A DNA stretch of 64,000 nucleotides, from positions 24,501-88,500 of the forward strand of contig JBBQVP010000001.1 of NCBI GenBank assembly GCA_038211455.1, in the 5' to 3' direction. Both the position numbers and the translations under genes were made by a program. The stretch is from SZAS-79 sp038211455. GTDB lineage: Bacteria > Pseudomonadota > Gammaproteobacteria > Burkholderiales > SG8-39. Shown here piece by piece: positions 25,118 to 33,155 of the stretch; position 1 is the stretch's first letter, and every line of letters starts with the position of its first letter. The notes under the pieces were generated by a model. The model did no database searches, had not been told where the DNA came from, and saw nothing but the letters and a program-made list of their open reading frames with translations.

Positions 25118-28054
25118 ATGAACGCGCCCGAAAAAGCGCTCAGAGTGGCGAACGATACCTCCGTCCGGACGGTGCGGGTGGTGCGCACCGCGCCAGGAGA
25201 TTCCTCTTTCGCGTCGCGGTTGCGCCGCGAGGTCGACGGCGAGGTGCTGTTTGACGCCGCCTCGCGCGGGCGCTATTCGACCGACGCCTCCATCTACCAG
25301 ATCGAGCCGGTAGGCATCGTGGTACCCCGCACGCCCGAGGCGGCGCGCACTGCGGTCAGGATCGCGGCCGAAGCGGGCGTCCCGATCCTGCCGCGCGGCG
25401 CCGGCACTTCGCAGTGCGGCCAGACTGTGGGCGCCGCGCTGGTGATCGACAATTCGAAGTACTTGAACAAAGTGGTTGAGGTCGACCCAGTGGCGCAGAC
25501 GGTGCTGGTGGAGCCCGGGATTGTGCTCGACCAGCTTAACGCGGGGTTACGCGCGCACAAACTCTGGTATCCGGTTGACGTATCGACAAGCGCGCAGGCG
25601 ACGCTCGGCGGCATGGCCGGCAACAACTCCTGCGGCTCGCGCTCGATCGCTTACGGCAACATGGTGCACAACGTCCTGGCGATCGACGCCCTGCTGCCGT
25701 CGGGGGAGCGCTACCGCTTCGGGCCGATGCAGGATCGCTCCGGCCCGCCAGCCTACCTCGCGCTGCTCGACAAGCTGGGCGAGTTGTACGCGCGGGAGAA
25801 AGACGAGATCGCAGCGCGCTTCCCGAAATTGCTGCGCAAGGTTGCCGGTTACAACCTGGATCATCTCGGGCCGCCGCACGCCAACGCTGCCCACCTGCTG
25901 GTCGGCTCGGAAGGCACGCTCGCTTATTTCGAGCGCCTGCTTCTCAAGCTCGCGCCGCTGCCCGCGCACAAGACCCTTGGCGTGGTGCACTTCCCGAAGT
26001 TCTACACCGCGATGGATTCCGCACAGCATATCGTGAAGCTGGGGCCGAGCGCGGTGGAGCTGGTCGATCGCACGATGATCGACCTGGCGCGCGAGATCGG
26101 CGCGTTTCGGACGACCGTCGATGCGGTCATCAAGGGCGAACCCGACGCGGTGCTGCTGGTGGAGTTCTCGGGCGAAGACCATGCCGCGCAGGTCGCGAAG
26201 GTGAAGCAACTGGTCGAACTCATGGGCTCGCTCGGCCTGCCCGGCAGCGTGGTCGAAGTGATCGACCCCAAGCTGCAGAAGGACTTCTGGGAGGTGCGCA
26301 AGGCGGGCCTCAACATCATGATGTCGATGAAAGGTGACGGCAAACCCGTTTCGTTCATCGAGGACTGCGCGGTGCCCCTCGAACATCTGGCCGAATACAC
26401 CGACCGGCTGACGCAGGTGTTCCTCAAGCACGGCACGCGCGGCACCTGGTATGCGCACGCTTCGGTCGGCACGCTGCACGTGCGTCCGATCCTCGATATG
26501 CGCCGTGAGGGCGCCGCGCAGATGCGCGCCATCGCCGAGGAAGCCTGTGCCCTGGTCAGGGAGTACAAGGGCGCGTATTCGGGTGAGCACGGAGACGGGC
26601 TGGTGCGCTCCGAGTGGATCGCGCCGTTCTTCGGGCCGCGCCTGACCGGTGCGCTTGCCGAGATCAAGGGCTGGCTCGATCCGCAGGGCTTGATGAATCC
26701 CGGGAAGATCGTCGCGCCCACGAAGATGGATGACCGCAGCCTTTTTCGCTTCAAGCCCGGCTACCAGGCGGGAGTCTCGCCGACCGCGCTCGACTGGTCA
26801 GAATGGGGTGGTTTCGACAAGGCCGTCGAGATGTGCAACAACAACGGCCATTGCCGGAAATTCGATGCGGGTACGATGTGCCCGTCGTTCCGCGCCACCG
26901 GCGACGAGCAGCACCTCACACGCGGCCGCGCCAACACGCTGCGCCTTGCCCTGTCAGGGCAGATCGAAGGACTGATGGGCGCCGACGCGCTCGCCTCCGA
27001 CCAGGTTAAGGACGCCATGGACCTCTGCGTTTCCTGCAAGGGTTGCAAGCGCGAGTGCCCGACCGGCGTAGACATGGCAAAGATGAAAATCGAGTTCCTG
27101 CATCACTACAAGCAACGTCATGGACTCACGCTTCGCGACCGGATAGTCGCTTTCCTGCCGCGCTATGCGCCCTGGGTCACGCGGCTGGCACCTCTTGTGA
27201 ACCTCCTCTCCGCTCTGCCCGGCAGGGAGGCGCTCACGGGGCTGTCCTCGCGGCGCAGCCTGCCGAAATGGCACCGCGCTCCCTTCATCGACCGCCTGCG
27301 GACCGTCTCGGGCGGCCGCGAGGTTGTGCTGCTGGTGGACACCTTCAGCCGTTACTTCGAGCCAGAGAACGCGCGCGCTGCGCTGACCGTGCTCGACGCC
27401 GCCGGCTATCGCGTGCATGTCGCGCGGCCCGTGGGAGCGCACGACCGGCCGCTGTGCTGCGGGCGCACCTACCTGGCGACGGGCCTGGTCGAGGAGGCAA
27501 GGCGGGAGGCGCGTCGCATGCTCGATGTGCTCGGACCCTATGTCGAAAAGGGCATGCCGATCCTCGGGCTGGAGCCCTCCTGCCTGTTCACGTTGCGTGA
27601 CGAGTTCGAGTCGTTGCTGCCCGGCGAAGCGACCCGCGCGCTGGCGGCGAAGGCCCAGTTGTTCGAAGAGTTCCTTGCCGCGGAAGCCGAGGCCGGGCGC
27701 CTCAGGCTCGAGCTGAAGCCGCTGGGGAAGAAAGCCCTGCTGCATGGTCACTGCCACCAGAAGGCGTTTGCCGTCATGGGCGCGGTCGAGAAAACCCTGA
27801 GACTGGTGCCGGGCCTCGAAGTCAGCACGATAGATTCGGGCTGCTGCGGGATGGCAGGCAGCTTTGGCTATGAGGCAGAGCACTACGATGTGTCGATGAA
27901 GATGGCCGAGGCGAGCCTCCTGCCGGCGGTGCGTGCGGCGCAAGCCGACACGCTGATCGTCGCCGACGGGACCAGCTGTCGCCACCAGATTGCCGATGGC
28001 GCGCAACGCGAAGCGCTGCATGTCGCCCGCGTACTGGCTCTTGCCCTGGCTTGA
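25118..28054 (+). CDS. FAD- and Fe-S-binding dehydrogenase (D-2-hydroxyacid/D-2-hydroxyglutarate type, YdiJ-like)
   Basis: A 978-residue fusion. The N-terminal half is a PCMH/VAO-type FAD domain with ILPRGAGTSQCGQTVG and GGMAGNNSCGSRSIAYGN; this is followed by two 4Fe-4S-type cysteine clusters (CNNNGHC from about residue 573, CVSCKGCKREC from about 637) and two C-terminal CCG domains (CCGRTYLATG and DSGCCGMAGSFG). This layout oxidises D-2-hydroxyacids such as D-lactate or D-2-hydroxyglutarate and passes electrons onward. GAGGGG precedes the ATG at 25118. Longer in-frame upstream sequence overlaps the GntR gene and is not coding. Context with a glyoxylate aminotransferase hints at a glycolate-related acid, but this is inference. 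Confidence 0.92.
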   Translation: MNAPEKALRVANDTSVRTVRVVRTAPGDSSFASRLRREVDGEVLFDAASRGRYSTDASIYQIEPVGIVVPRTPEAARTAVRIAAEAGVPILPRGAGTSQCGQTVGAALVIDNSKYLNKVVEVDPVAQTVLVEPGIVLDQLNAGLRAHKLWYPVDVSTSAQATLGGMAGNNSCGSRSIAYGNMVHNVLAIDALLPSGERYRFGPMQDRSGPPAYLALLDKLGELYAREKDEIAARFPKLLRKVAGYNLDHLGPPHANAAHLLVGSEGTLAYFERLLLKLAPLPAHKTLGVVHFPKFYTAMDSAQHIVKLGPSAVELVDRTMIDLAREIGAFRTTVDAVIKGEPDAVLLVEFSGEDHAAQVAKVKQLVELMGSLGLPGSVVEVIDPKLQKDFWEVRKAGLNIMMSMKGDGKPVSFIEDCAVPLEHLAEYTDRLTQVFLKHGTRGTWYAHASVGTLHVRPILDMRREGAAQMRAIAEEACALVREYKGAYSGEHGDGLVRSEWIAPFFGPRLTGALAEIKGWLDPQGLMNPGKIVAPTKMDDRSLFRFKPGYQAGVSPTALDWSEWGGFDKAVEMCNNNGHCRKFDAGTMCPSFRATGDEQHLTRGRANTLRLALSGQIEGLMGADALASDQVKDAMDLCVSCKGCKRECPTGVDMAKMKIEFLHHYKQRHGLTLRDRIVAFLPRYAPWVTRLAPLVNLLSALPGREALTGLSSRRSLPKWHRAPFIDRLRTVSGGREVVLLVDTFSRYFEPENARAALTVLDAAGYRVHVARPVGAHDRPLCCGRTYLATGLVEEARREARRMLDVLGPYVEKGMPILGLEPSCLFTLRDEFESLLPGEATRALAAKAQLFEEFLAAEAEAGRLRLELKPLGKKALLHGHCHQKAFAVMGAVEKTLRLVPGLEVSTIDSGCCGMAGSFGYEAEHYDVSMKMAEASLLPAVRAAQADTLIVADGTSCRHQIADGAQREALHVARVLALALA

Positions 28055-28068
28055 TCCGCCACCCAAAG

Positions 28069-28088
28069 GTGTATCGATATCGATACAC
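28069..28088. repeat. Perfect 20-bp palindrome, copy A of a 24-bp repeat
   Basis: GTGTATCGATATCGATACAC is a perfect inverted repeat without a spacer, 14 nt after the dehydrogenase stop. The 24 nt at 28070-28093 recur exactly at 42999-43022. See the finding for interpretation. Confidence 0.85.
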
Positions 28089-28121
28089 AAACTTCCCTGT
28101 TGGACGCGTCCAGAGCCGACT

Positions 28122-28769
28122 TTGCTATTCAAAAGATCAAAATTCAAGCAGCTTGACCATGCTTCGCTTGCCGCTGCGGTAGGCGCCCTTGCGGATGTCG
28201 AGCCGCACTTCGCGGAGGTCGTCGCACGCCACGGCACGCCACCCCTGTGGCCCCGCAAGCCGGGGTTTTCCACCCTGGCGCTGCTGATGCTCGAGCAGCA
28301 GGTGTCGCTGGCCCAGGCGCGTGCCATGTACGCGCGACTTGAGAAAGCCGCCGGGGGTGTCACGCCGAAAAAGGTGGCGACCCTCGGGGAGACGGGGATG
28401 CGTGAAATCGGTATCACGCGGCAAAAGTCCGCCTACCTTGCTGCTCTGGCCACTGAACTCAACGGTGGCGCGCTGGACCTGGCCGCGATCGCAAAGCTGC
28501 CTGACGACGCGGCCATCAAGGCGCTTGACGACCTGCATGGCGTCGGGCCCTGGACCGCGCAGTGCTATCTGCTGTTCGCCCTGCGCAGGCCCGACGTGTT
28601 CCCGACTGCCGACCTCGCCCTGGTGGAGGCCGTGCGCCAGCTTTGGAAGCTGCGCGCACGGCCCTCGCCCGCGGCCATCGAGAGGCGCGCGAATGCGTGG
28701 CGGCCTTATCGCTCCGTGGCCGCCCGGCTGCTCTGGCATCACTACCTGTCGGAAAAGTCGCGCAACTAG
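28122..28769 (+). CDS. DNA-3-methyladenine glycosylase (AlkA-type, HhH-GPD)
   Basis: A base-excision repair glycosylase of about 215 residues, without the N-terminal domain of E. coli AlkA. The HhH-GPD core is marked by STLALLMLEQQVSLAQARAMY, the hairpin LDDLHGVGPWTAQCYLLFAL and a catalytic Asp in FPTADLALVEAV. The start is uncertain: no ATG lies between the upstream palindrome and the conserved domain. TTG at 28122 is my choice; the next in-frame ATG upstream (27990) would overlap the dehydrogenase by 65 nt and translate the palindrome. The ribosome site is weak. Confidence 0.87.
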   Translation: MLFKRSKFKQLDHASLAAAVGALADVEPHFAEVVARHGTPPLWPRKPGFSTLALLMLEQQVSLAQARAMYARLEKAAGGVTPKKVATLGETGMREIGITRQKSAYLAALATELNGGALDLAAIAKLPDDAAIKALDDLHGVGPWTAQCYLLFALRRPDVFPTADLALVEAVRQLWKLRARPSPAAIERRANAWRPYRSVAARLLWHHYLSEKSRN

Positions 28770-28816
28770 ACGCCTGCCGCACTAGTTGCGGGTAAGGATC
28801 GCGCAGCAGGTGCAAA

Positions 28817-29716
28817 ATGGACGCCATGGAGAACAATCCCACCCGGCAGGACCCTGCACCGCAGCGCTTCGGGCGGCCCGAAACCGGCTGGAGGCTGCGC
28901 GTCTACACCGTGATCTTCGAGGCCGATACGCGTGCCGGGCGGGCCTTCGATCTCGCGTTGATCGCGCTGATCCTCGCAAGCGTCGCGGTCGTGGTGCTCG
29001 ACAGCATGTCGACGTTCCACGCAAGGTACTTCCGGGAGCTGGAGGTGCTCGAGTGGACTTTCACGCTGTTGTTCACTGCCGAATACATCGCGCGCCTTGC
29101 CTGTGTGCGCCATCCGCTGCGCTATGCGCGCAGCGTGTTCGGGATCATCGACCTTTTTGCCGTCCTGCCCACCTACCTTGCCGTACTGGTGCCTGGACTG
29201 CACGCGCTGATCGACGTGCGCCTGCTGCGCTTGCTGCGCCTGTTCCGGATCCTGAAGCTTGCCGCTTACGTGGCCGAGTTCAGCGCGCTGGGGCGCGCGC
29301 TTGCCGCATCGCGCCGCAAGATTTTCGTCTTCATGTCCTTCGTGATGGTAATTGTTGTCGTGATGGGCACCCTCATGTACGTGATCGAGGGGCCCGACAA
29401 CGGCTACACGAGCATACCGGTCGGCGTGTACTGGGCGATCACGACAATGACGACGGTAGGCTTCGGCGACATCACGCCCAAGACCGACTTGGGCCGCATG
29501 CTGGCCTCGCTGATGATGCTGATCGGCTGGGGCACGCTTGCGGTTCCGACGGGGATCGTCAGCGCCGAGTTCGCGGCACTGAAGACCCATCGCGAGCCCA
29601 CCACACGCAGCTGCCACGAGTGCCTGAGCGAAGGCCACTCACCCGAGGCACGTTACTGCCGGGATTGCGGCGCTGAACTGCCGCCCTGGCAGCACGACTC
29701 CCCGCACGCGGGCTGA
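28817..29716 (+). CDS. Voltage-gated-type potassium channel with C-terminal zinc ribbon
   Basis: A 299-residue six-helix channel. An S4-like voltage sensor is visible in DVRLLRLLRLFRILKLAAY, and the selectivity filter TTVGFGD sits between S5 and S6 (YWAITTMTTVGFGDITPKTD). S1-S3 precede it (FDLALIALILASVAVVVLD and following). The unusual feature is the C-terminus after S6: CHECLSEGHSPEARYCRDCG forms a CxxC...CxxC zinc-ribbon-like knuckle instead of an RCK or cNMP domain. ATG at 28817 is used; a second ATG three codons later is possible. It converges on the minus-strand membrane protein gene. Confidence 0.92.
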   Translation: MDAMENNPTRQDPAPQRFGRPETGWRLRVYTVIFEADTRAGRAFDLALIALILASVAVVVLDSMSTFHARYFRELEVLEWTFTLLFTAEYIARLACVRHPLRYARSVFGIIDLFAVLPTYLAVLVPGLHALIDVRLLRLLRLFRILKLAAYVAEFSALGRALAASRRKIFVFMSFVMVIVVVMGTLMYVIEGPDNGYTSIPVGVYWAITTMTTVGFGDITPKTDLGRMLASLMMLIGWGTLAVPTGIVSAEFAALKTHREPTTRSCHECLSEGHSPEARYCRDCGAELPPWQHDSPHAG

Positions 29717-29747
29717 TACGGCGGCGTCTACGCGACCCGGGCGGATC

Positions 29748-30407
29748 TCAGCGCAGCGGGATCCTGCATTGCTGCATGCCTTTGATCCGTGCGTCGAGGT
29801 CCTCTGCAGCGCTGCGCGAAGCGCTGTGGAATTTCTCCCATTTCCCGCTGGCGGAATCGTAGAACACCATGCTGCCTTCAATATCAATCGAACGCCCGAC
29901 CAGCACGAGCACAACTCGCCCGCCGGCGTAGTGGATTCCGAGCGGGGCGCGCGGCGCGCCCGACGCGACAAGGTAGTCGTTCAGGTCAGCGCCGATGCGA
30001 TAGCCGGCCCCGGGCGGGCATGGGTTGGCGGCGTTCGCGCGTACCTGCGCGACCAGCGGACGCATCGCAGTTTCGAAGCGCGCCATGCTGGTCGCGTCCA
30101 ACGGCGACCAGAGAAACGCAGAGAGCAGCACGCCACACGGCAGGGCAACGAGTCGCGCGATCCAGCGTCGCCAGCGAACGAACAGCCGCCCGGTGAACTG
30201 CATCCACGCAAGCTCGATGCTGCGAAAAACAACCCCAGGGAGGGTGACCAGCAGCACCAGTTGTTCCGGCTGGTGCACGTGGGGCCACGCATTCGCAAGC
30301 AGGTGGCAGATCCACAGTGTGCCCAGCAGCCAGACCAGCCACCAGGTCGCCGCAATGATCTTCTCCCGCTTGAGCGTGATCGGTGCAACCTCGGTTCCGG
30401 TAACCAC
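29748..30407 (-). CDS. Hypothetical membrane protein with C-terminal soluble domain
   Basis: I do not recognise a family. The frame encodes about 219 residues from GTG at 30407. Three hydrophobic segments are seen near the N-terminus (IIAATWWLVWLLGTLWICHLL, LVLLVTLPGVVFRSIELAW, WIARLVALPCGVLLSAFLW), followed by a soluble part with VLVLVGRSIDIEGSMVFYD. The start is uncertain: ATG codons at 30497 or 30521 would overlap the upstream SEC-C protein gene by 59-83 nt in another frame. The codon use looks normal for the window. It is probably co-transcribed with the SEC-C protein and lgt. Confidence 0.6.
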   Translation of the reverse strand: MVTGTEVAPITLKREKIIAATWWLVWLLGTLWICHLLANAWPHVHQPEQLVLLVTLPGVVFRSIELAWMQFTGRLFVRWRRWIARLVALPCGVLLSAFLWSPLDATSMARFETAMRPLVAQVRANAANPCPPGAGYRIGADLNDYLVASGAPRAPLGIHYAGGRVVLVLVGRSIDIEGSMVFYDSASGKWEKFHSASRSAAEDLDARIKGMQQCRIPLR

Positions 30408-30438
30408 GGGTCCGGGAACTTCGGGCGTCGGGTCCAGG

Positions 30439-31149
30439 TCAGGCCTTCCCGCAACAAGCCTTGAACTTTTTTCCGCTGCCGCAGGCGCAGCGGTCATTGC
30501 GCCCGGGTTTGGGCGCTGCACGCTTTACCGTGGTCGGCCGGTTGCGCAGGGCCAGACCGTATTTCCTGGCATCCATGATCGCGGGCCACAGGTCGTCGCC
30601 GCATTCTTGGAGAAGTTTCGCCCACTCCTTGTCCGGAAACCGCTCGCGCTCCGCCGGTGGCAACGCGTTAGCCAGGACATGGAAGGGGAACAGGAGCTCG
30701 TCGATTTCGGCGGGGTCGCCGGCGGCTTCCCACGCGGCAGCGGCGAGGTCGATCGCGTCGAGATAGCCGATGCACCAGTGTTCGAACTTGTTGCTGACCC
30801 CGGGCGTGTCCTCGTAGAACACCAGCGCCGCATCCTCCGTGCCCTCCAGCGCGCGCTCCTGCTGATGGTAGAACCGCACCAGCAGGTCGATCCATTCGGT
30901 AGTCTCAGTGGCGGTTCCAGCGGTCGCATCGACGGCTACGCCCGGTTGCGCGACCGGCCAGTCTTCGGCCCCCAGCACGCGCGGCAGCCATTCGTCCGGC
31001 GGGACCTCGCGCGGCGCGCTGGCGATGCCGAACAGGAATCCCTGCAGCATGTCCAGGGGCATCGGCTCCCAGCCTGGCGTTTCCGAATCGAGCATCAGTT
31101 CGAGTCGGTCGAGTTGCTGCCCGGATAGCGGCCTGGTCGGGGAGGTCAT
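30439..31149 (-). CDS. UPF0149 (YgfB/YecA)-like protein with C-terminal SEC-C zinc motif
   Basis: A 236-residue soluble protein. The N-terminal part (SGQQLDRLELMLDSETPGWEP..MPLDMLQGFLFGIASAP) is the YgfB/YecA-type all-alpha domain; the last 25 residues, PGRNDRCACGSGKKFKACCG, form the SEC-C metal-binding motif also found at the end of SecA. Function is not well defined; SEC-C proteins may bind zinc or the translation machinery. The ATG at 31149 overlaps the lgt stop (ATGA), which selects this start over an earlier in-frame codon inside lgt. Confidence 0.87.
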   Translation of the reverse strand: MTSPTRPLSGQQLDRLELMLDSETPGWEPMPLDMLQGFLFGIASAPREVPPDEWLPRVLGAEDWPVAQPGVAVDATAGTATETTEWIDLLVRFYHQQERALEGTEDAALVFYEDTPGVSNKFEHWCIGYLDAIDLAAAAWEAAGDPAEIDELLFPFHVLANALPPAERERFPDKEWAKLLQECGDDLWPAIMDARKYGLALRNRPTTVKRAAPKPGRNDRCACGSGKKFKACCGKA

Positions 31150-31925
31150 CGGTTTTTCCGGTGCGACCATGCCATCATTGCAATGCCGGCGATCACCATG
31201 GGCGCTGAAAGCCACTGGCCCATGCTCATGCCGAAGGCCAGCAGGCCGAGGAAATCATCCGGCTCGCGCGTGAACTCGCAGGCGAAGCGCGCCACGCCGT
31301 AGCCGATGAGGAACAGGCCCGACACCGCGCCGCGTGGTCGCTCCCGCGATGAGTAGGTCCAGAGCAGGATGAAAAGCAGGATCCCCTCGGCCACCATCTC
31401 GTAGAGCTGCGAGGGATGGCGCGGCAGCGTGCCGCCGCCGTGGAACACCATGCCCCAGCCGACGTCGGTGGTGCGTCCCCAGAGTTCGCCGTTGATGAAA
31501 TTTCCGAGCCGTCCGGCCGCCAGGCCCAGGGGCACCAGGGGGGCGACAAAATCCATCACCGCCAGCCAGTGACGGGAGGTTTTCCTGGAGAACCAGGCCA
31601 TGGCGAGCAGCACACCAAGGAAGCCGCCGTGGAACGACATGCCGCCCTGCCATATGGCGAAGACCTCGAGCGGATGGGAGAGGTAATAGGCTGGCTTGTA
31701 GAACAGCACATAACCGAGGCGGCCGCCGGCGATCACCCCGAGAATGCCGTAGAACAGCATGTCGTCGAACTGAGCCCGCGTGATCGGCGCGCGTCCCGCG
31801 CTGATGCGACGCGTGCCCAGCCACCAGAAGGCACCGAAGGCGGTGAGGTACATCAGGCCGTACCAGCGGATCGCCAGCGGGCCGATGGCGATGGCGACGG
31901 GATCGAAGTTCGGATGGATCAGCAC
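31146..31925 (-). CDS. lgt: Prolipoprotein diacylglyceryl transferase
   Basis: Inner-membrane enzyme of 259 residues that transfers diacylglycerol from phosphatidylglycerol to the lipobox cysteine of prelipoproteins. It shows MLIHPNFDPVAIAIGPLAIRWYG at the N-terminus, QGGMSFHGGFLGVLLAM (catalytic His region), and the Lgt signature GRLGNFINGELWGR near residue 140. Several transmembrane helices are evident. Substrates within the window would include the LivK-like lipoprotein and LptM. Confidence 0.97.
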   Translation of the reverse strand: MLIHPNFDPVAIAIGPLAIRWYGLMYLTAFGAFWWLGTRRISAGRAPITRAQFDDMLFYGILGVIAGGRLGYVLFYKPAYYLSHPLEVFAIWQGGMSFHGGFLGVLLAMAWFSRKTSRHWLAVMDFVAPLVPLGLAAGRLGNFINGELWGRTTDVGWGMVFHGGGTLPRHPSQLYEMVAEGILLFILLWTYSSRERPRGAVSGLFLIGYGVARFACEFTREPDDFLGLLAFGMSMGQWLSAPMVIAGIAMMAWSHRKNR

Positions 31926-32016
31926 AGGGCCTTCAGGGTAATGCCGCCGCGGAGGCGGATCGATACGCCGAGTCTACCAAGCGCGCGATCACGCGTTCTC
32001 CGGGGCCGTGTCCCGT

Positions 32017-33057
32017 TCAGCCGGCGGTGCGCTGCAGGTCGTAGACCGTGACCGGGTCTTTCACCCCGCGGATGGCGGCTGGACGCCCGGCGGCAAAATC
32101 GAGCCCACGATCACTTATGGCCGCGTCTCGCACCGCCTGCGACACGACGACCGACTGGTTGGCCAGGCCGCAGAGCCGCGCTGCGAGGTTGACGGTCTTT
32201 CCGATGACGGTGTAGTCGAGGTGCTCGCTGGAACCGAGGTTGCCAATTGTCGCTTCCCCCAGGTGGATGCCGACGCCCAACCGGATTCCGTCCGGTCCCT
32301 TGCCTTCCGCCAGCGAGCGCGCGAGTTCGATGATCTCGAGCGCGCAGCGGCAGCATTTTCCCGCCATGTCCTCGCCGTCGAACACGGCCATGATCCCGTC
32401 GCCGGAATACTTGTCGATGTACCCGCCGTGCCGGTACACAAGGTCGACCTGGGCGCCTAGGTGCGCGCTGAGGATCTCAAAGACCGTCTCGGGTTCCAGT
32501 CCTTCGCTCAACTCGGTGAAACCACGCGCATCGGAAAACAGCACGCAAACTGACTTCCTTATCGGGGCCGGCAGCGTTCGTGTTGCCGCGTAGCCGCGCG
32601 CGATCTCCTGGGTGCGCGGCGACACGTAGCGCCCGAGGCACAGGCTCATCAGCTCGGCCTGCTCGAGAAGTGCTGCCTTCTGCATCAGGTTGGCAAGCCG
32701 TCGCCGCAGCACCATCGCGTGGAGCGGCTTCTGGATGAAGTCGTCCGCGCCGGCTTCCAGCGCCCATTGCAGGATTTCGCGCTCGTCGATAGCGGTAACG
32801 AAAATGATCGGTGTGGCCCGGTAGCGGGGAATTGCGCGCAATTCGCGGCACAACTCGATCCCACTGACATCCGGCAGCTGGATATCGAGGAGAAACGCAT
32901 CGATGACCTGCCCGGCGGCAGTCCTGCGCGCAAGTTCGCCGCTGTCCGCTTCGACGACCCGCATGCCGGCACCCCGGAGCATGTCGGCCGCGACCATGCG
33001 CGCGACGGAGGTGTCGTCCACGACGAGTACAGCCTTGCCCTTGAGGATGTCTTCCAT
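32017..33057 (-). CDS. Response regulator with class III adenylate cyclase output domain
   Basis: A 346-residue two-domain protein. Residues 1-125 form a receiver domain with the acidic pair VVDD, phospho-acceptor Asp in FLLDIQLPDVSG and conserved Lys in FIQKP. Residues about 165-340 are a class III nucleotide cyclase: metal-binding Asp in VLFSDARGF, DKYSGDGIMAVF with the second metal Asp and the adenine-selecting Lys, and LDYTVIGKTVNLAARL with the partner Asp, transition-state Asn and Arg. The Lys/Asp specificity pair favours cAMP over cGMP. No histidine kinase is adjacent, so the input is unknown. It is divergent from ilvD. Confidence 0.93.
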   Translation of the reverse strand: MEDILKGKAVLVVDDTSVARMVAADMLRGAGMRVVEADSGELARRTAAGQVIDAFLLDIQLPDVSGIELCRELRAIPRYRATPIIFVTAIDEREILQWALEAGADDFIQKPLHAMVLRRRLANLMQKAALLEQAELMSLCLGRYVSPRTQEIARGYAATRTLPAPIRKSVCVLFSDARGFTELSEGLEPETVFEILSAHLGAQVDLVYRHGGYIDKYSGDGIMAVFDGEDMAGKCCRCALEIIELARSLAEGKGPDGIRLGVGIHLGEATIGNLGSSEHLDYTVIGKTVNLAARLCGLANQSVVVSQAVRDAAISDRGLDFAAGRPAAIRGVKDPVTVYDLQRTAG

Positions 33058-33155
33058 TGGCTTTCCGGCTCAGAAAACCATATTACGCTGGAATCCGGGC
33101 ACCGCTTGGTATCATCGGCACCGAGCGAGAAAAATGCCCTACATCGGAGGAAATA

